Source: Methylotenera_A sp031429035 (GTDB taxonomy: Bacteria > Pseudomonadota > Gammaproteobacteria > Burkholderiales > Methylophilaceae). Taken from it: DNA of 34,183 bases. The position numbers and the translations under genes are program-made. The stretch is from assembly GCA_031429035.1 (NCBI GenBank), contig JANOYU010000066.1:1-34183 (forward strand), in the 5' to 3' direction. The notes below the pieces were generated by a model that saw nothing but the letters and a program-made list of their open reading frames with translations, was not told the origin of the DNA and did no database searches. Positions within the stretch are counted from its first letter, which is position 1; each line of letters begins with the position of its first letter. This document shows, one piece after another, positions 23,728-33,718 of the stretch.

Positions 23728-23805
23728 TTACCAGAGCAAGATATTGGTAGGGCGTGCGGGAATCGAACCCACGACAAACCGATTAAAAGAACGTAGCTCT
23801 GGTAA
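23728..23805. repeat. 10-bp inverted repeat bracketing the tRNA-Lys fragment
   Basis: TTACCAGAGC (23728-23737) and GCTCTGGTAA (23796-23805) are perfect inverted copies placed on the two sides of the tRNA 3' fragment. They could be recombinase arm-type sites or the base of a stem-loop that encloses the fragment. Confidence 0.6.
23745..23789 (-). pseudogene. 3' half of a tRNA-Lys(UUU) gene, probable att site remnant
   Basis: Read on the minus strand, the sequence starts with the lysine anticodon loop CTTTTAA, continues with the 3' anticodon stem TCGGT, the T-arm GTGGG-TTCGAAT-CCCGC, the acceptor strand ACGCCCT, the discriminator A and an encoded CCA. The D-arm, the 5' anticodon stem and the 5' acceptor strand are missing: upstream bases (TACGTT) do not pair with TCGGT and no AGGGCGT follows. 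Tyrosine recombinases commonly cross over at the anticodon loop and leave just such a 3' duplicate at the far end of an integrated element. The polarity puts the element at coordinates above 23790. Confidence 0.82.
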
Positions 23806-24109
23806 TAGACCTTTGTAAAACAATAACTTGCAACGATCGCAACTTGTTAAGTTAGTTGTATTTAGTGTCAATTAGCTACGTTTTAGCTACGTTGTGTAAC
23901 CAAGCGCCTTAACTAAATAATGGTATTTGGCATTCACTTTAACTTGATTTATTTTGATATTTTTACTTCCCGATTGCGGACGCTGATGTACCGACACTTT
24001 CGACCCATTACAGGCGCTCAAATTCGCTGTTGATATTTTAAAGCGTCATTTTTCATAAGCCAAGTTCATCTATTAACACTTTTACAATTTCTAAAAAAAA
24101 TATTATCAC
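23790..24109. other. Non-coding region between the att remnant and the glucan synthase gene
   Basis: Beyond the AGCTACGTT motifs I find no gene. The left part has several short inverted repeats (for example TTGC...GCAA around 23829-23843), and the stretch around 23970-24030 looks like a decayed remnant without an open frame. The last part, AT-rich, is the downstream region of the minus-strand glucan synthase gene; no convincing terminator hairpin for it is visible. Confidence 0.5.
23874..23893 (+). repeat. Tandem AGCTACGTT motifs, 11-bp spacing, near the att remnant
   Basis: AGCTACGTT occurs at 23874-23882 and 23885-23893, one helical turn apart, and once inverted at 23790-23798 directly beside the tRNA fragment. 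The arrangement resembles arm-type binding sites of a phage-like integrase; this is an inference from spacing and position. Confidence 0.5.
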
Positions 24110-27100
24110 TCAGAAATCAATCTGTACAAAATGTTCAGCATGGTCATCAATAAGTGGAAATAACTTTACCGTCTTAACAGATTGTAAATTATTGCAATTA
24201 ATAGTGATATGATAAATCGTGTCACGATAGCGATAATGGATTTTATAATTTTGCCAACTTGCTGGCACACATGGCGCAATAACTAGTTGATTATCCTCAA
24301 CAGTTATGCCCAGTAAAGTTTCTAAAGTTAAACGATACATCCAACCAGCGGCACCTGTATACCATGTCCAGCCTCCACGGCCTCTATGCGGTGCGGACAC
24401 GTATACATCGGCACTCATTACATAAGGTTCTACTTTGTAAATATTGACTTGTTCTAGCGATTCGCTATGGTTAATTGGGTTTAGCATGCCAAACAATTCC
24501 CAAGCGCGTTCATTGTCACCCTGCATAGCAAATGCCATAGTTGCCCAAATGGCAGCATGTGTGTATTGCCCACCATTTTCGCGCACACCTGGCACATAAC
24601 CTTTAATGTAACCAGGCTCTAAGTCAGACTGGTCAAATGGTGGATCTAACAGTTTAATTAATTGTGCATCGCGTTGTACTAAGCGATTATTTACTGAAGC
24701 CATGGCTTGACGAGCCCTCGCAGGATCGCCACTTTTTGAAATCACTGCCCAACTTTGGCTAATCGAATCGATTTGGCACTCTGTATTATCTTTTGACCCA
24801 AGCGGTGTTCCATCGTCAAAAAATGCGCGTTTATACCATTCGCCATCCCATGCATTCGTTTCTATAGCGCCTTTTATCAATGCTGCTTGGGTAGTGCATG
24901 TTTCAGCAAATTTTAAATCACTTTTATTGCTAGCAATTTTACTAAATCTAATTAAATTGTCCACCAAAAACCAAGCCAACCAAACGCTTTCGCCTTTACC
25001 ATCTTTGCCCACCAAGTTCATACCGTCGTTCCAATCGCCGCAGCCCATTAAGGGTAGTTGGTGTGCGCCAAACTTTAAGCCATTTTTAAGTGAACGCACA
25101 CAATGGTCATACAAGTTAGCTGTTTCATTGGAACGTTGCGGCATATCGTAATACGCTTCTTCTGATGGGTTTAAACTTCGGCCCTCTAAAAAATGGATTT
25201 GTTCATCTAATATCGCCGCATCGCCAGTGGCTATTACATATCTGCAAGTTGCATAAACTAACCATAAATAATCATCTGAAAAATGTGTTCGCACGCCCTG
25301 CCCATTTGGCGGATGCCACCAATGTTGCACATCACCTTGTGGAAACTGGCGTTCTGCACAACGGATAATTTGCTCACGCGCTAGCCATGGTGTAGCGTGA
25401 ATAAGTGCCATCGTATCTTGCAACTGATCACGAAAACCAAAAGCGCCTCCCGATTGGTAATAACCACTTCTGCCCCATAACCGACATGAGATGGTTTGAT
25501 AAACTAACCAACCGTTGGCAAGTACATTTAAAGCGGCATCTGGCGTTTCAACTTGCACAGCACTTAGAGTATGGTTCCAATACTCGTGTACTTTGTCTAG
25601 CGTTTGCCGTGCACCTGCCACACCTCCCATCTGCTGAACATAGCCATGTATTTCGTCTACACTTTTTGCTGCCCCAAAGATAAACACTAACTCTTTCTCT
25701 TGGTTTTCTAATAAAGTTAGTTGGGTTTGTAAAGCTGCACAAGGATCTAAACCTGCACCTACTTTGCCAGATAAGCGCTTGCGTCGCATGGCTGCTGGAC
25801 TTGAAAGCGAACTATTTCTGCCAATAAATTCAGTTCGGTTTCCAGTATAACTATTTTCTTTTTCACTTACATGTGCAAATACGATGCGGTTTGCACATTC
25901 TAGACCAAAGGCATTACGTGCTAGCAAAGCGCCAGTTTGTATATCTATCTCAGTGACCAAATGCATTAGATTAGTGTGTCGCCACTCTCCCATCACCAAC
26001 TCCCAAAAGCCCATCACAGACAACTGCCGAGTGCGGCTTGAGGTGTTTTTTAATTTAATTGTCACTAATTTAACTGGTGCATCCATGGCGACATATGTAG
26101 TTAATTCTGAACTTATACCAAACTCGTGATGTTCAAAAACACTATAACCAAAGCCGTGACGACAAACATATTCACTATTTTGTTGTGCAACAGTACTAGC
26201 CGGCAGTGGAGTTGGCGACCAAAAAGCGCCTGTATCATCGTCTCGAATAAAATGTGCTTCTGCGCTAACATCTGACAATGGATCGTTATGCCAAGTTGTT
26301 AATCTGAACTCATGTGCATTTTCTACCCACGTGTAAGCCCCACCAGATTCGGACACCACAGTACCAATATGTGGGCTTGCAATCACATTCGCCCATGGTG
26401 CTGGTGTTGTTTGACCTGCTTTAAGGGTAATGACATATTCACGACCGTCTTGGGTAAAGCCACCTAAACCATTATTAAAAATAAGGCTTCTGTCAGGCTG
26501 CTTAATTGTTACATCATTTGCTATCTCTGACATGGGTTCTAAATTATCAGCCATGCGCTCAGATGTTTTATCAATCGTCAAACGTTGCTCAACTTGGTCA
26601 ATTAATGATTCATCACTATCGGTAAATACAATGCGTGCTACTGATTGCAATAACACCCGCGCCTCTTCAGACAACTCTTCAATTCGCCGTATAAATACGC
26701 CACCAGGCTTATCAATTGTTTGCGCTTCTGGGCCAGCGTTAATAATCCCAATAATAGAATCTTGTAAAGCTGCGCGATAACCTGAAAAATCCTCATTAAT
26801 AATGACCAAGTCAACTATCAGGCCATTCATACGCCAGTAGATATGAGCTTGTAGTAGCTGCTTAACTAGCTCAACACGACTTAAATCGCCAATACGAATA
26901 AGTACTATAGGCAAATCACCAGAAATACCAAATCGCCATAAACCAGATTGGCCTAATTGATTGCGCGCAATCACACCAGGTGCAGCCCTTCGCAATGCAT
27001 TGCAATAAATTACTGAACTGGCTAATCGACCATATACTTGCGCATCTGCTTCCGTTGCGTTTAACATACGCAACACTTCTTGGCTTTGAAACCAAGCCAT

Positions 27101-30100
27101 TTCAAATGCACGTTCTACAAAATGCCGATCACCATATTTCTCAATTAATGCAATAGCTGCCTCACGTGAACTAGCTACACCAGTAATAACTTGTAACTTT
27201 GTCGTTTCATCCGTAGTTACTTTAACAGTGCGTCTAATTGCTGCGATTGGATCAAGCACAGAACCATCCGTATTTGATAGTGGCTGCAACTTATGCATGG
27301 TATTTTTGGTAGTTTGTTTACCAAAAAATTGACCACTTATCTGGTTAGATACTTGCTCGATTAAATTACTTTTAGTTTGTAAATATTGGCTATCCAACAT
27401 GATTGGATTTACTGAACTACGGCCTCGCCCTATAAATTTGGCACGGTCTGTTTCATAACTTGGCTGATTACTTTCCACCCCTGGCGAAGCAATTAAATGA
27501 AACATCCACGGCACGCGCTCATCTTTAGTGCGTGGTCGCCTTGTGCTAAGTATGGCTTGGTGATCATGCAAAATTTCAGTTTGTACAAACAGGTTACTAA
27601 AACAGCGGTGTGCTAAATCAGCATTTTGTGGCGCCAATACAATTTCTTGATAACTGGTAACTTCTATATAGCGGGTGCGGTTTGATAAATTAGTCAACGT
27701 CACCCGCCTAATTTCGACGTCATCTTCTGGCGAAATAGTAATTTCTGTATGTGATTCGATTGCTTGATCGCGTCGACGATATTCTGTCCGTGCTTGGCTA
27801 AAAACAGCTTCGTAACTATCTGCTTGGCGCAATGTTGGTTGGTGTGCAGCAGACCAATAGCGCTGGCTTTCAGCATCACGTAAGTAAATAAAACTACCCC
27901 AATTGTCTAGCGTGGTGTCTTCGCGCCAACGCGTAACGCTTAAATCATGCCAACGGCTATAGCCACCACCTGCATTAGTAGTCATAACATGGTAGCGGCC
28001 GTTGGATAATAAATGCACTTCTGGTATGGTCGTATTGGCATGGGTAAATACGCGCATAACAGTGGTTGATTCATCATGACCAATCGCTTTGGCTGCATTT
28101 GCCTCTTCCGCGTGCGGCTGCAAAGTACTGATTTGTTTAGGAATACGCTCTTGCAGCAAAAGCTCTGCTGCTTTGATGTATGGCGCTTGCATAAAACGCC
28201 TTTGCATAGGCTTTTTAAGCAAAACATGCGCAAAACTTAATAAGCTCATGCCCTGATGATGCGCCATAAAAGTTTGCACAACTTCATATGTTTTGCCTCT
28301 AGGCAATCGATTAGGGGTGTAATCGATTGCTTCATAAAAACCATAGTCGCCCACAAAACCACTATCGGCCAATTTTTGTAAATTTTGACAAGCTTCATTT
28401 GGTAAAACCATTAGCGCCAACGCTGTTGCGTAAGGCGCTATGACTAAATCATCGGCTAAGCCACGTTTAAACCCTAATCCTGGCACACCAAAAGCGCGGT
28501 ACTGATAGACTTGGGCAATATCAGTGACGTTATAGCAAGACTCCGAAATGCCCCAAGGAATATTGTGCAATTGCCCATACTTAATTTGTTGTTTTATCAC
28601 CGCTTTGCCAGTTTGAAACAACAGCGTATTTTCAAAGTCAGGTAGTAACAGGTTCGGCATGAGATATTCAAACATCGAACCCGACCATGAAATTAAGCTA
28701 ATTTCACCGCCCACTTTGGTAAGTAAACGCCCAAGCGAGAACCAATGTTTTTGTGGTAATTGATTTTTTGCAATCAATATATAGCTGGCTAATCTGGCCT
28801 CTGATGCTAACAAATCATAACAAGATGGATCGCGCCGTCGCTCGCCAACATCAAAACCAATACTGAGCAAATCGGTTGCATCATCGTATAAAAACAAAAA
28901 GTCCATATCCGCTAATTTTGCAATACGGACATTCAAATCTTCTATCCTTTGCAAATATTGTGCTAGATTAATCTCTGACAATCCCGCTTGAAGCGTAATT
29001 AAGCACCCCATCAAATTACCGCTATCTACCGTTGATACATATTGTGGATGTAATACTTGTAAATTTTGCGTGTTGTACCAATTATAAAAATGTCCATGGT
29101 GGCGACTCAACTTCTCCATGCTGGCCACAGTCTTTTCAGTCAGCATTAACAATTCATCCGCTTGAATGTAACCAAAATCATAAGCTGCCAAATTAGCCAA
29201 CAGCCCCATTCCCATATTGGTGGGCGATGTGCGTGATGCAACCATTGTGCTTGGGTAAACTTGTACATTGTCTGGTGGTAACCAGTTATTCTCTGCATTC
29301 ACAAATTGGGCAAAATATTGCCAAGTTAGCTTGGCTTGTTCATGTAAAAACACTTGTTGGCTGGCAGTTAAACCTAACTCTTTTGAAGTGATTGGTTTGC
29401 TAATGGCCCATGCTAGCAAAGGGGCTAAAAACCAGCTAATGAGAATTGGTCCACTCAAAAGCCATGGCGATGATAAAAGAGAAGTAAGGGGACTTATAAG
29501 CAACTCAATGCCAATTGTAAAAATAAATAAAATAATGGCAATGACCGGTGAAATCCACATCTCCGAATAAAATTCACTTAAACTTATGCAAGCATTTCGT
29601 CTGGCATAAACTGGAGAATGCCATTGCATTAACCGCCGCTTAGTAAACAGCATACGGCCTGCCGAGTTGATGATTGCATCGATGTGAATAGCCATTTCAA
29701 ATGGTAAAAATATCAACTGTAAAGTTGCCATCCAAAATGCGCTACCTATAGATTGAAAAGCTGATTTTAAGTGCGCTAGAATCGAACTTTCAGACTGTTT
29801 TTTGAAAAGTGTCAGCAAACCATTTAAACAAGCTGGTAAATAAAGTATCATCATTACAAAGGTCAATATTAAGCAAGCTGACTTTGGTGCAAATATTAAT
29901 ACCACACTGGTCATTAGCAATAAAAATAATGCAATTGGCACTAAGCTACGTCTTAAATTGTCAATAATTTTCCAGCGCAATAAGGCACTTAAAGGGTTTG
30001 GGCGCCTATTCGCGCTTAAGCCATCCATTGCACGCACCCTTGGCAATAACCAGCCCGCTAACTGCCAGTCACCACGTACCCAGCGATGACGTCGGTTGAT

Positions 30101-32584
30101 ATCCATCAAGTAACTGGCTGGGTAATCTTCAATTAAATCAACATCGGTTACCAGCGCGCTTCTGGCATAGCCGCTTTCAAGTAAATCATGGCTCAAAATT
30201 AAATTACTTGGCATAAAACCATCAATAGCAATCCTGAAGGCATCAATGTGGTAGATTCCTTTACCCACATAAGAACCCTCTGCAAAAATATCTTGGTACA
30301 CATCCGAGACTTCGCGCGTATAGGGATCAATGCCAGAATCACCTGCATAAAGTTGGCTAAACAATGTTTGGGATGCACTCACTAAACCGACAGAGGTGCG
30401 CGGTTGTAAAATGCCATAGCCTTGTGTGACTCGGCCTATGTTCGCATCAAATACTGGCTTATTAAGTGTATGTGCCATGTTGCCTATTAACTGTCTCGCG
30501 CTATCGCGGGGCAATTGCGTATCGGTATCTAGTGTAATGATGTATTGAATACTGCTTAAAATAGACTTATCGCCAACGATATTTGAGAATCCGTTTTTAT
30601 TGACACTTTCCATATCGCCATCTCGCAACAAGGTATTAAACTGCTCTAACTTTCCGCGTTTACGCTCGTAACCCATCCATATTTTGTCAATTTCATTCCA
30701 TTCACGCTGGCGATGGAAACTATAAAAAATACATGCTCTATCTACTAAATATTTCGTATTTAATGCCTCAATACATGCCTGCATATGTGCTATTAAGGCA
30801 GCATCTTCAGGCATTTCACGACTTTGGGCATCTCTGAAATCGGTTAACAGAGCAAAAAATAATTGTGCATCTTGGTTGCCTAAATAACGAATTTCTAAAG
30901 CCTCAATCAAGCTATCTATTTCTAGTTTACTGCCAATTAGTGTGGGTACAACCACCATGCAACGATGCTGTTCTGGTATACCTTTTGAAAAATCTAGCCT
31001 GGGCAATATGTGCGGCTTAAAAGTTTTTGTCACGATTAAATTAACAATAGCAACTGCCAATGATGAACTTGCAACTAAGCCAAATAAACTAAAAATAGCC
31101 AACAAGAAGCCGGTAAAAGAAGTATTAAAGGCAAAGTTACTGAAAGCGTTATTCTCTAAAAAATACCGATTGAAAATAATCACCAAACTTGCAGTTAATA
31201 TGGTTGATAACCCCATAATTGCACTCAAATATAGCGATAAGCTGTATGGTTTACATGCCCTGCCTAAGATAAAACTTAATGGTGAACGGCAATGCAACTT
31301 ATCTTTTAAATTGCAGACGCCATCATCGACTAAATAGTAACCAACATGCCCACTTCGATGGTTGTGGACAAGCGTATTTTTTGCAAGCTGCGCTAACTCA
31401 ACTGCTTGCTGCGCTGTTTTTATTTCAAATTCTGCGCAGTGATTATTATTTTGCTTATTCTGATTGCTAGTGAAAAATTGAGTCAAGCGGTTGCTGTTTT
31501 TTTTGGCACATAAATATGCAATATCTTCAACTGCATGACGGTAACGATCGCGTGTGGCAAAGTCTTGACGGGCATACTCGCTAGCGGGATCTTCAGCAAG
31601 TATTTGTTCTACCACACTGGAAGATTCAACAAAATTGCGCCAATCCATAGCGCTAATAAATCTTAGGCTGCTAATACTATTGGCAATTGAAATTTGATTA
31701 GCAGCAGCTTTGCGGCTGGCAGATTCTAACAATTGTGTTGCGGTGATATTTTGTAACAATAATTGTTGCTCTACCCAAGTTTGTACAAACATCATGGATG
31801 AACCTTGATCTTGCAATTTGGAATAAAACTCTTCAACAAACGGTGCGGTTAAAGGAATATCGGCAGCTGCAAATTTTGCTAACAATTGAATTAGTTGTTT
31901 AGGTGCATTTTCTGCGGCGACTAACATACGATCTGCCCAAATAATCGCTTGTTCTTGCTCTTGCCTAACATTCGCGATGCGCACTGCCACGCGACGTAAA
32001 TTCTCTAGCAATGACAATTGCAACATAATGGGAAAAGCCCAAAGCTCTCCCAACATAAGTGGCTCTACACCTTGGTAGGCAGATATAAATTGCGTCGCAT
32101 TAGCCTTGTCTACCCGGCCATCCATGTGTGATATTAATGATAAGGCTAAATCATAAATACGCGGAAAACCCTCGGATGCACCATCTAATATTCTTGGTAA
32201 TTGCCTGCTATAGCCGCGGGGCAAATGTCGTCGCGCTAGGGTAAATTGTTGTTGAATTAAGTAATAATTATCTAGCAGCCAATTCTCTGCAGGGGAGAGT
32301 TTTTGATTCGACTTTTCACTATTACTGCCTAATGTAGTAATAATTAGATAGGCTTTGCTAATAACTTGTTCATTTTCTGCAAGTCTGGCTAATAGCTTAT
32401 CTGGTCCTGCTTGCGTATTAATCTGATGCTGTTTTGCTAAAGTAATTGCGTGACGTTTAAGCTGCTCTATACTCAGCAACTCTGCGCGCAACAAATTACT
32501 TTCGCTCTTAAGTGTATCTTTATGGCGAAAAAATCGTCTTATGTTTGTTAATTGTGGGAGCTCAATCTTGATAATTATCTTCAA
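24110..32584 (-). CDS. ndvB: Cyclic beta-1,2-glucan synthase (NdvB/ChvB/Cgs-type)
   Basis: This giant inner-membrane enzyme builds cyclic beta-1,2-glucans from UDP-glucose by initiation, elongation, length control and cyclisation. At 2824 residues it matches Rhizobium, Agrobacterium and Brucella enzymes (~2830-2870). In order: a soluble N-terminal part (1-~430); two membrane segments (~435-505); a GT84 glucosyltransferase domain with DTDTQLPRD (~residue 686) and RRHRWVRGDWQLAGW (~833); further membrane segments (~875-1065); a glycoamylase-like domain (~1280-1500, SWSGSMFEYLMP, TFMAHHQGMSLLSF); two carbohydrate-binding GT36-type modules; and a C-terminal GH94-like phosphorylase domain with MGCGDWNDGMN (~2515). 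The start is TTG, immediately after an in-frame stop, with no ribosome-binding site, so it is uncertain. No exporter (NdvA/ChvA) gene is in view. Confidence 0.96.
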   Translation of the reverse strand: MKIIIKIELPQLTNIRRFFRHKDTLKSESNLLRAELLSIEQLKRHAITLAKQHQINTQAGPDKLLARLAENEQVISKAYLIITTLGSNSEKSNQKLSPAENWLLDNYYLIQQQFTLARRHLPRGYSRQLPRILDGASEGFPRIYDLALSLISHMDGRVDKANATQFISAYQGVEPLMLGELWAFPIMLQLSLLENLRRVAVRIANVRQEQEQAIIWADRMLVAAENAPKQLIQLLAKFAAADIPLTAPFVEEFYSKLQDQGSSMMFVQTWVEQQLLLQNITATQLLESASRKAAANQISIANSISSLRFISAMDWRNFVESSSVVEQILAEDPASEYARQDFATRDRYRHAVEDIAYLCAKKNSNRLTQFFTSNQNKQNNNHCAEFEIKTAQQAVELAQLAKNTLVHNHRSGHVGYYLVDDGVCNLKDKLHCRSPLSFILGRACKPYSLSLYLSAIMGLSTILTASLVIIFNRYFLENNAFSNFAFNTSFTGFLLAIFSLFGLVASSSLAVAIVNLIVTKTFKPHILPRLDFSKGIPEQHRCMVVVPTLIGSKLEIDSLIEALEIRYLGNQDAQLFFALLTDFRDAQSREMPEDAALIAHMQACIEALNTKYLVDRACIFYSFHRQREWNEIDKIWMGYERKRGKLEQFNTLLRDGDMESVNKNGFSNIVGDKSILSSIQYIITLDTDTQLPRDSARQLIGNMAHTLNKPVFDANIGRVTQGYGILQPRTSVGLVSASQTLFSQLYAGDSGIDPYTREVSDVYQDIFAEGSYVGKGIYHIDAFRIAIDGFMPSNLILSHDLLESGYARSALVTDVDLIEDYPASYLMDINRRHRWVRGDWQLAGWLLPRVRAMDGLSANRRPNPLSALLRWKIIDNLRRSLVPIALFLLLMTSVVLIFAPKSACLILTFVMMILYLPACLNGLLTLFKKQSESSILAHLKSAFQSIGSAFWMATLQLIFLPFEMAIHIDAIINSAGRMLFTKRRLMQWHSPVYARRNACISLSEFYSEMWISPVIAIILFIFTIGIELLISPLTSLLSSPWLLSGPILISWFLAPLLAWAISKPITSKELGLTASQQVFLHEQAKLTWQYFAQFVNAENNWLPPDNVQVYPSTMVASRTSPTNMGMGLLANLAAYDFGYIQADELLMLTEKTVASMEKLSRHHGHFYNWYNTQNLQVLHPQYVSTVDSGNLMGCLITLQAGLSEINLAQYLQRIEDLNVRIAKLADMDFLFLYDDATDLLSIGFDVGERRRDPSCYDLLASEARLASYILIAKNQLPQKHWFSLGRLLTKVGGEISLISWSGSMFEYLMPNLLLPDFENTLLFQTGKAVIKQQIKYGQLHNIPWGISESCYNVTDIAQVYQYRAFGVPGLGFKRGLADDLVIAPYATALALMVLPNEACQNLQKLADSGFVGDYGFYEAIDYTPNRLPRGKTYEVVQTFMAHHQGMSLLSFAHVLLKKPMQRRFMQAPYIKAAELLLQERIPKQISTLQPHAEEANAAKAIGHDESTTVMRVFTHANTTIPEVHLLSNGRYHVMTTNAGGGYSRWHDLSVTRWREDTTLDNWGSFIYLRDAESQRYWSAAHQPTLRQADSYEAVFSQARTEYRRRDQAIESHTEITISPEDDVEIRRVTLTNLSNRTRYIEVTSYQEIVLAPQNADLAHRCFSNLFVQTEILHDHQAILSTRRPRTKDERVPWMFHLIASPGVESNQPSYETDRAKFIGRGRSSVNPIMLDSQYLQTKSNLIEQVSNQISGQFFGKQTTKNTMHKLQPLSNTDGSVLDPIAAIRRTVKVTTDETTKLQVITGVASSREAAIALIEKYGDRHFVERAFEMAWFQSQEVLRMLNATEADAQVYGRLASSVIYCNALRRAAPGVIARNQLGQSGLWRFGISGDLPIVLIRIGDLSRVELVKQLLQAHIYWRMNGLIVDLVIINEDFSGYRAALQDSIIGIINAGPEAQTIDKPGGVFIRRIEELSEEARVLLQSVARIVFTDSDESLIDQVEQRLTIDKTSERMADNLEPMSEIANDVTIKQPDRSLIFNNGLGGFTQDGREYVITLKAGQTTPAPWANVIASPHIGTVVSESGGAYTWVENAHEFRLTTWHNDPLSDVSAEAHFIRDDDTGAFWSPTPLPASTVAQQNSEYVCRHGFGYSVFEHHEFGISSELTTYVAMDAPVKLVTIKLKNTSSRTRQLSVMGFWELVMGEWRHTNLMHLVTEIDIQTGALLARNAFGLECANRIVFAHVSEKENSYTGNRTEFIGRNSSLSSPAAMRRKRLSGKVGAGLDPCAALQTQLTLLENQEKELVFIFGAAKSVDEIHGYVQQMGGVAGARQTLDKVHEYWNHTLSAVQVETPDAALNVLANGWLVYQTISCRLWGRSGYYQSGGAFGFRDQLQDTMALIHATPWLAREQIIRCAERQFPQGDVQHWWHPPNGQGVRTHFSDDYLWLVYATCRYVIATGDAAILDEQIHFLEGRSLNPSEEAYYDMPQRSNETANLYDHCVRSLKNGLKFGAHQLPLMGCGDWNDGMNLVGKDGKGESVWLAWFLVDNLIRFSKIASNKSDLKFAETCTTQAALIKGAIETNAWDGEWYKRAFFDDGTPLGSKDNTECQIDSISQSWAVISKSGDPARARQAMASVNNRLVQRDAQLIKLLDPPFDQSDLEPGYIKGYVPGVRENGGQYTHAAIWATMAFAMQGDNERAWELFGMLNPINHSESLEQVNIYKVEPYVMSADVYVSAPHRGRGGWTWYTGAAGWMYRLTLETLLGITVEDNQLVIAPCVPASWQNYKIHYRYRDTIYHITINCNNLQSVKTVKLFPLIDDHAEHFVQIDF

Positions 32585-32693
32585 TCAAATTAGCAAAAAA
32601 ACCATGATTTAAGCGCTACTTGCAACCCTAAAATGAAGCGATTTTTTAGTAAGCTTATTAAGTATAAATTTACCTTATTTGCGAAAAAGTGAC

Positions 32694-32709
32694 TGTGCGT
32701 TACCGCACA
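32694..32709. promoter_or_regulatory. CRP/FNR-geometry dyad upstream of the glucan synthase gene
   Basis: TGTGC-GTTACC-GCACA has the 5-6-5 spacing of CRP/FNR-family sites (TGTGA-N6-TCACA) with symmetric C/G in place of A/T. It lies 110 bp upstream of the ndvB start. A TATACT -10-like hexamer on the minus strand (32666-32661) lies about 35 bp downstream of its centre, so the site is near the position expected for class II activation. A regulator of this family is encoded next door. Confidence 0.6.
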
Positions 32710-32764
32710 TAAAATTTGGATTTGCTTAGCACCTTTAGAAAAAAACAGAGTTGCGCTTTGAATA

Positions 32765-32800
32765 TAAAAAGAACTGCTTTAAGTTAATCAACTAAAGCAG
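32765..32800 (-). terminator. Terminator of the Crp/Fnr-type regulator gene
   Basis: On the minus strand CTGCTTTA pairs with TAAAGCAG around a GTT/AAC inner stem, and a T-rich tail (TTCTTTTTATA) follows. It lies about 30 bp after the regulator's stop and separates it from ndvB. Confidence 0.7.
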
Positions 32801-32828
32801 CTTATAATTAAACATATAAAGCCAAATA

Positions 32829-33662
32829 TTAAGAATTTAGCGATAGTTTATATAGACGAGCTTCCTCATTCTTAACGCTTGTATAACACTCGCAACTTTG
32901 ACTTTCCAAAGATTGACGATTTAGCACTGTGATTAAACCCCGCTTATAACTAATGATGCCTGCATTTTGTAATTTCAAGGCTGCATCAGTCACACTTTCA
33001 CGGCGAACGCCTAACATACTACCCAGCATTTCTTGTGTAATTGCAATTTGGTTTGTAGCTAAACGATCTAAGCTGAGTAACAATCTGCGGCACAATAGTT
33101 GATCAATAGTGTGGTGGCGATTACATACTGCTGTTTGTGTCATTTGTGTCATCATTGATTGCAAATAGCACAACAAAATATTAAGCATAGCACTGTCGTT
33201 ATTTATGGCATTCTTAGCCACCTGTGCACGTATTCTAAAGCTTTTTCCAGCACTATTAACTTGCGCTTGATTAGGTGAAGTACTACCAGACAAAATATAA
33301 GAAATACCCACTACACCATCATTACCTATCACAGCAACCTCTGAAGACGAACCATTCTCTGTCATATACAACAGCGAAACGACTGCAGTGGTTGGAAAGT
33401 ATAAATATGCTGGCATTTTTCCAGACTCACACAACACCTGATTAACTGACAGATCAACCTCTTCAAAGTGCGGTTCTAGTTGATCCCATGCATCCTTGCT
33501 CATCGCTGCAAGCAAATAATTCTGCCGGCTGTGAGTGAGCCGAGCAAAAAAATTATTTATAAAAGGTTTATCAATTAATGCCTGGCGCGCATGCTGTGAA
33601 GCAATAAGTAGTGGGTTGTTTGGCAGATAATTGACTGATGATGATTGTGCTGTAGCATTCAT
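32829..33662 (-). CDS. Crp/Fnr family transcriptional regulator
   Basis: This 277-residue DNA-binding regulator has a cNMP-type beta-roll sensor domain (~residues 50-160: LEPHFEEVDLSVNQVLCESG, YLYFPTTAVVSLLYMTENGS, VIGNDGVVGISYILSG), a dimerisation helix, and a winged HTH (~200-255: ITQEMLGSMLGVRRESVTDA with recognition helix RRESVTDAALKL, then YKRGLITVL). The canonical cAMP-binding signature is not evident and there is no N-terminal Cys cluster for an Fe-S cluster, so ligand and signal are unknown. AAGGGA upstream of the ATG supports the start. It lies between the Cu-ATPase and ndvB genes on the same strand, and sequences resembling its probable operator occur upstream of both itself and ndvB. 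Confidence 0.9.
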   Translation of the reverse strand: MNATAQSSSVNYLPNNPLLIASQHARQALIDKPFINNFFARLTHSRQNYLLAAMSKDAWDQLEPHFEEVDLSVNQVLCESGKMPAYLYFPTTAVVSLLYMTENGSSSEVAVIGNDGVVGISYILSGSTSPNQAQVNSAGKSFRIRAQVAKNAINNDSAMLNILLCYLQSMMTQMTQTAVCNRHHTIDQLLCRRLLLSLDRLATNQIAITQEMLGSMLGVRRESVTDAALKLQNAGIISYKRGLITVLNRQSLESQSCECYTSVKNEEARLYKLSLNS

Positions 33663-33718
33663 GATTAATCCCTTTTTTCGAGATTTTCATCATGAAGCCA
33701 TCACGGCTAGCGCATTAT

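Noticed and set aside
23728..23820. A complete tRNA gene on the minus strand
   Set aside because: Upstream of the CTTTTAA loop the bases cannot form the 5' anticodon stem, and there is no matching 5' acceptor strand, so only the 3' half is present.
24894..31470. Plus-strand open frames of 60-130 codons antisense to the glucan synthase gene
   Set aside because: They are shadows of a clearly conserved minus-strand protein, with no recognisable domains or ribosome-binding sites.
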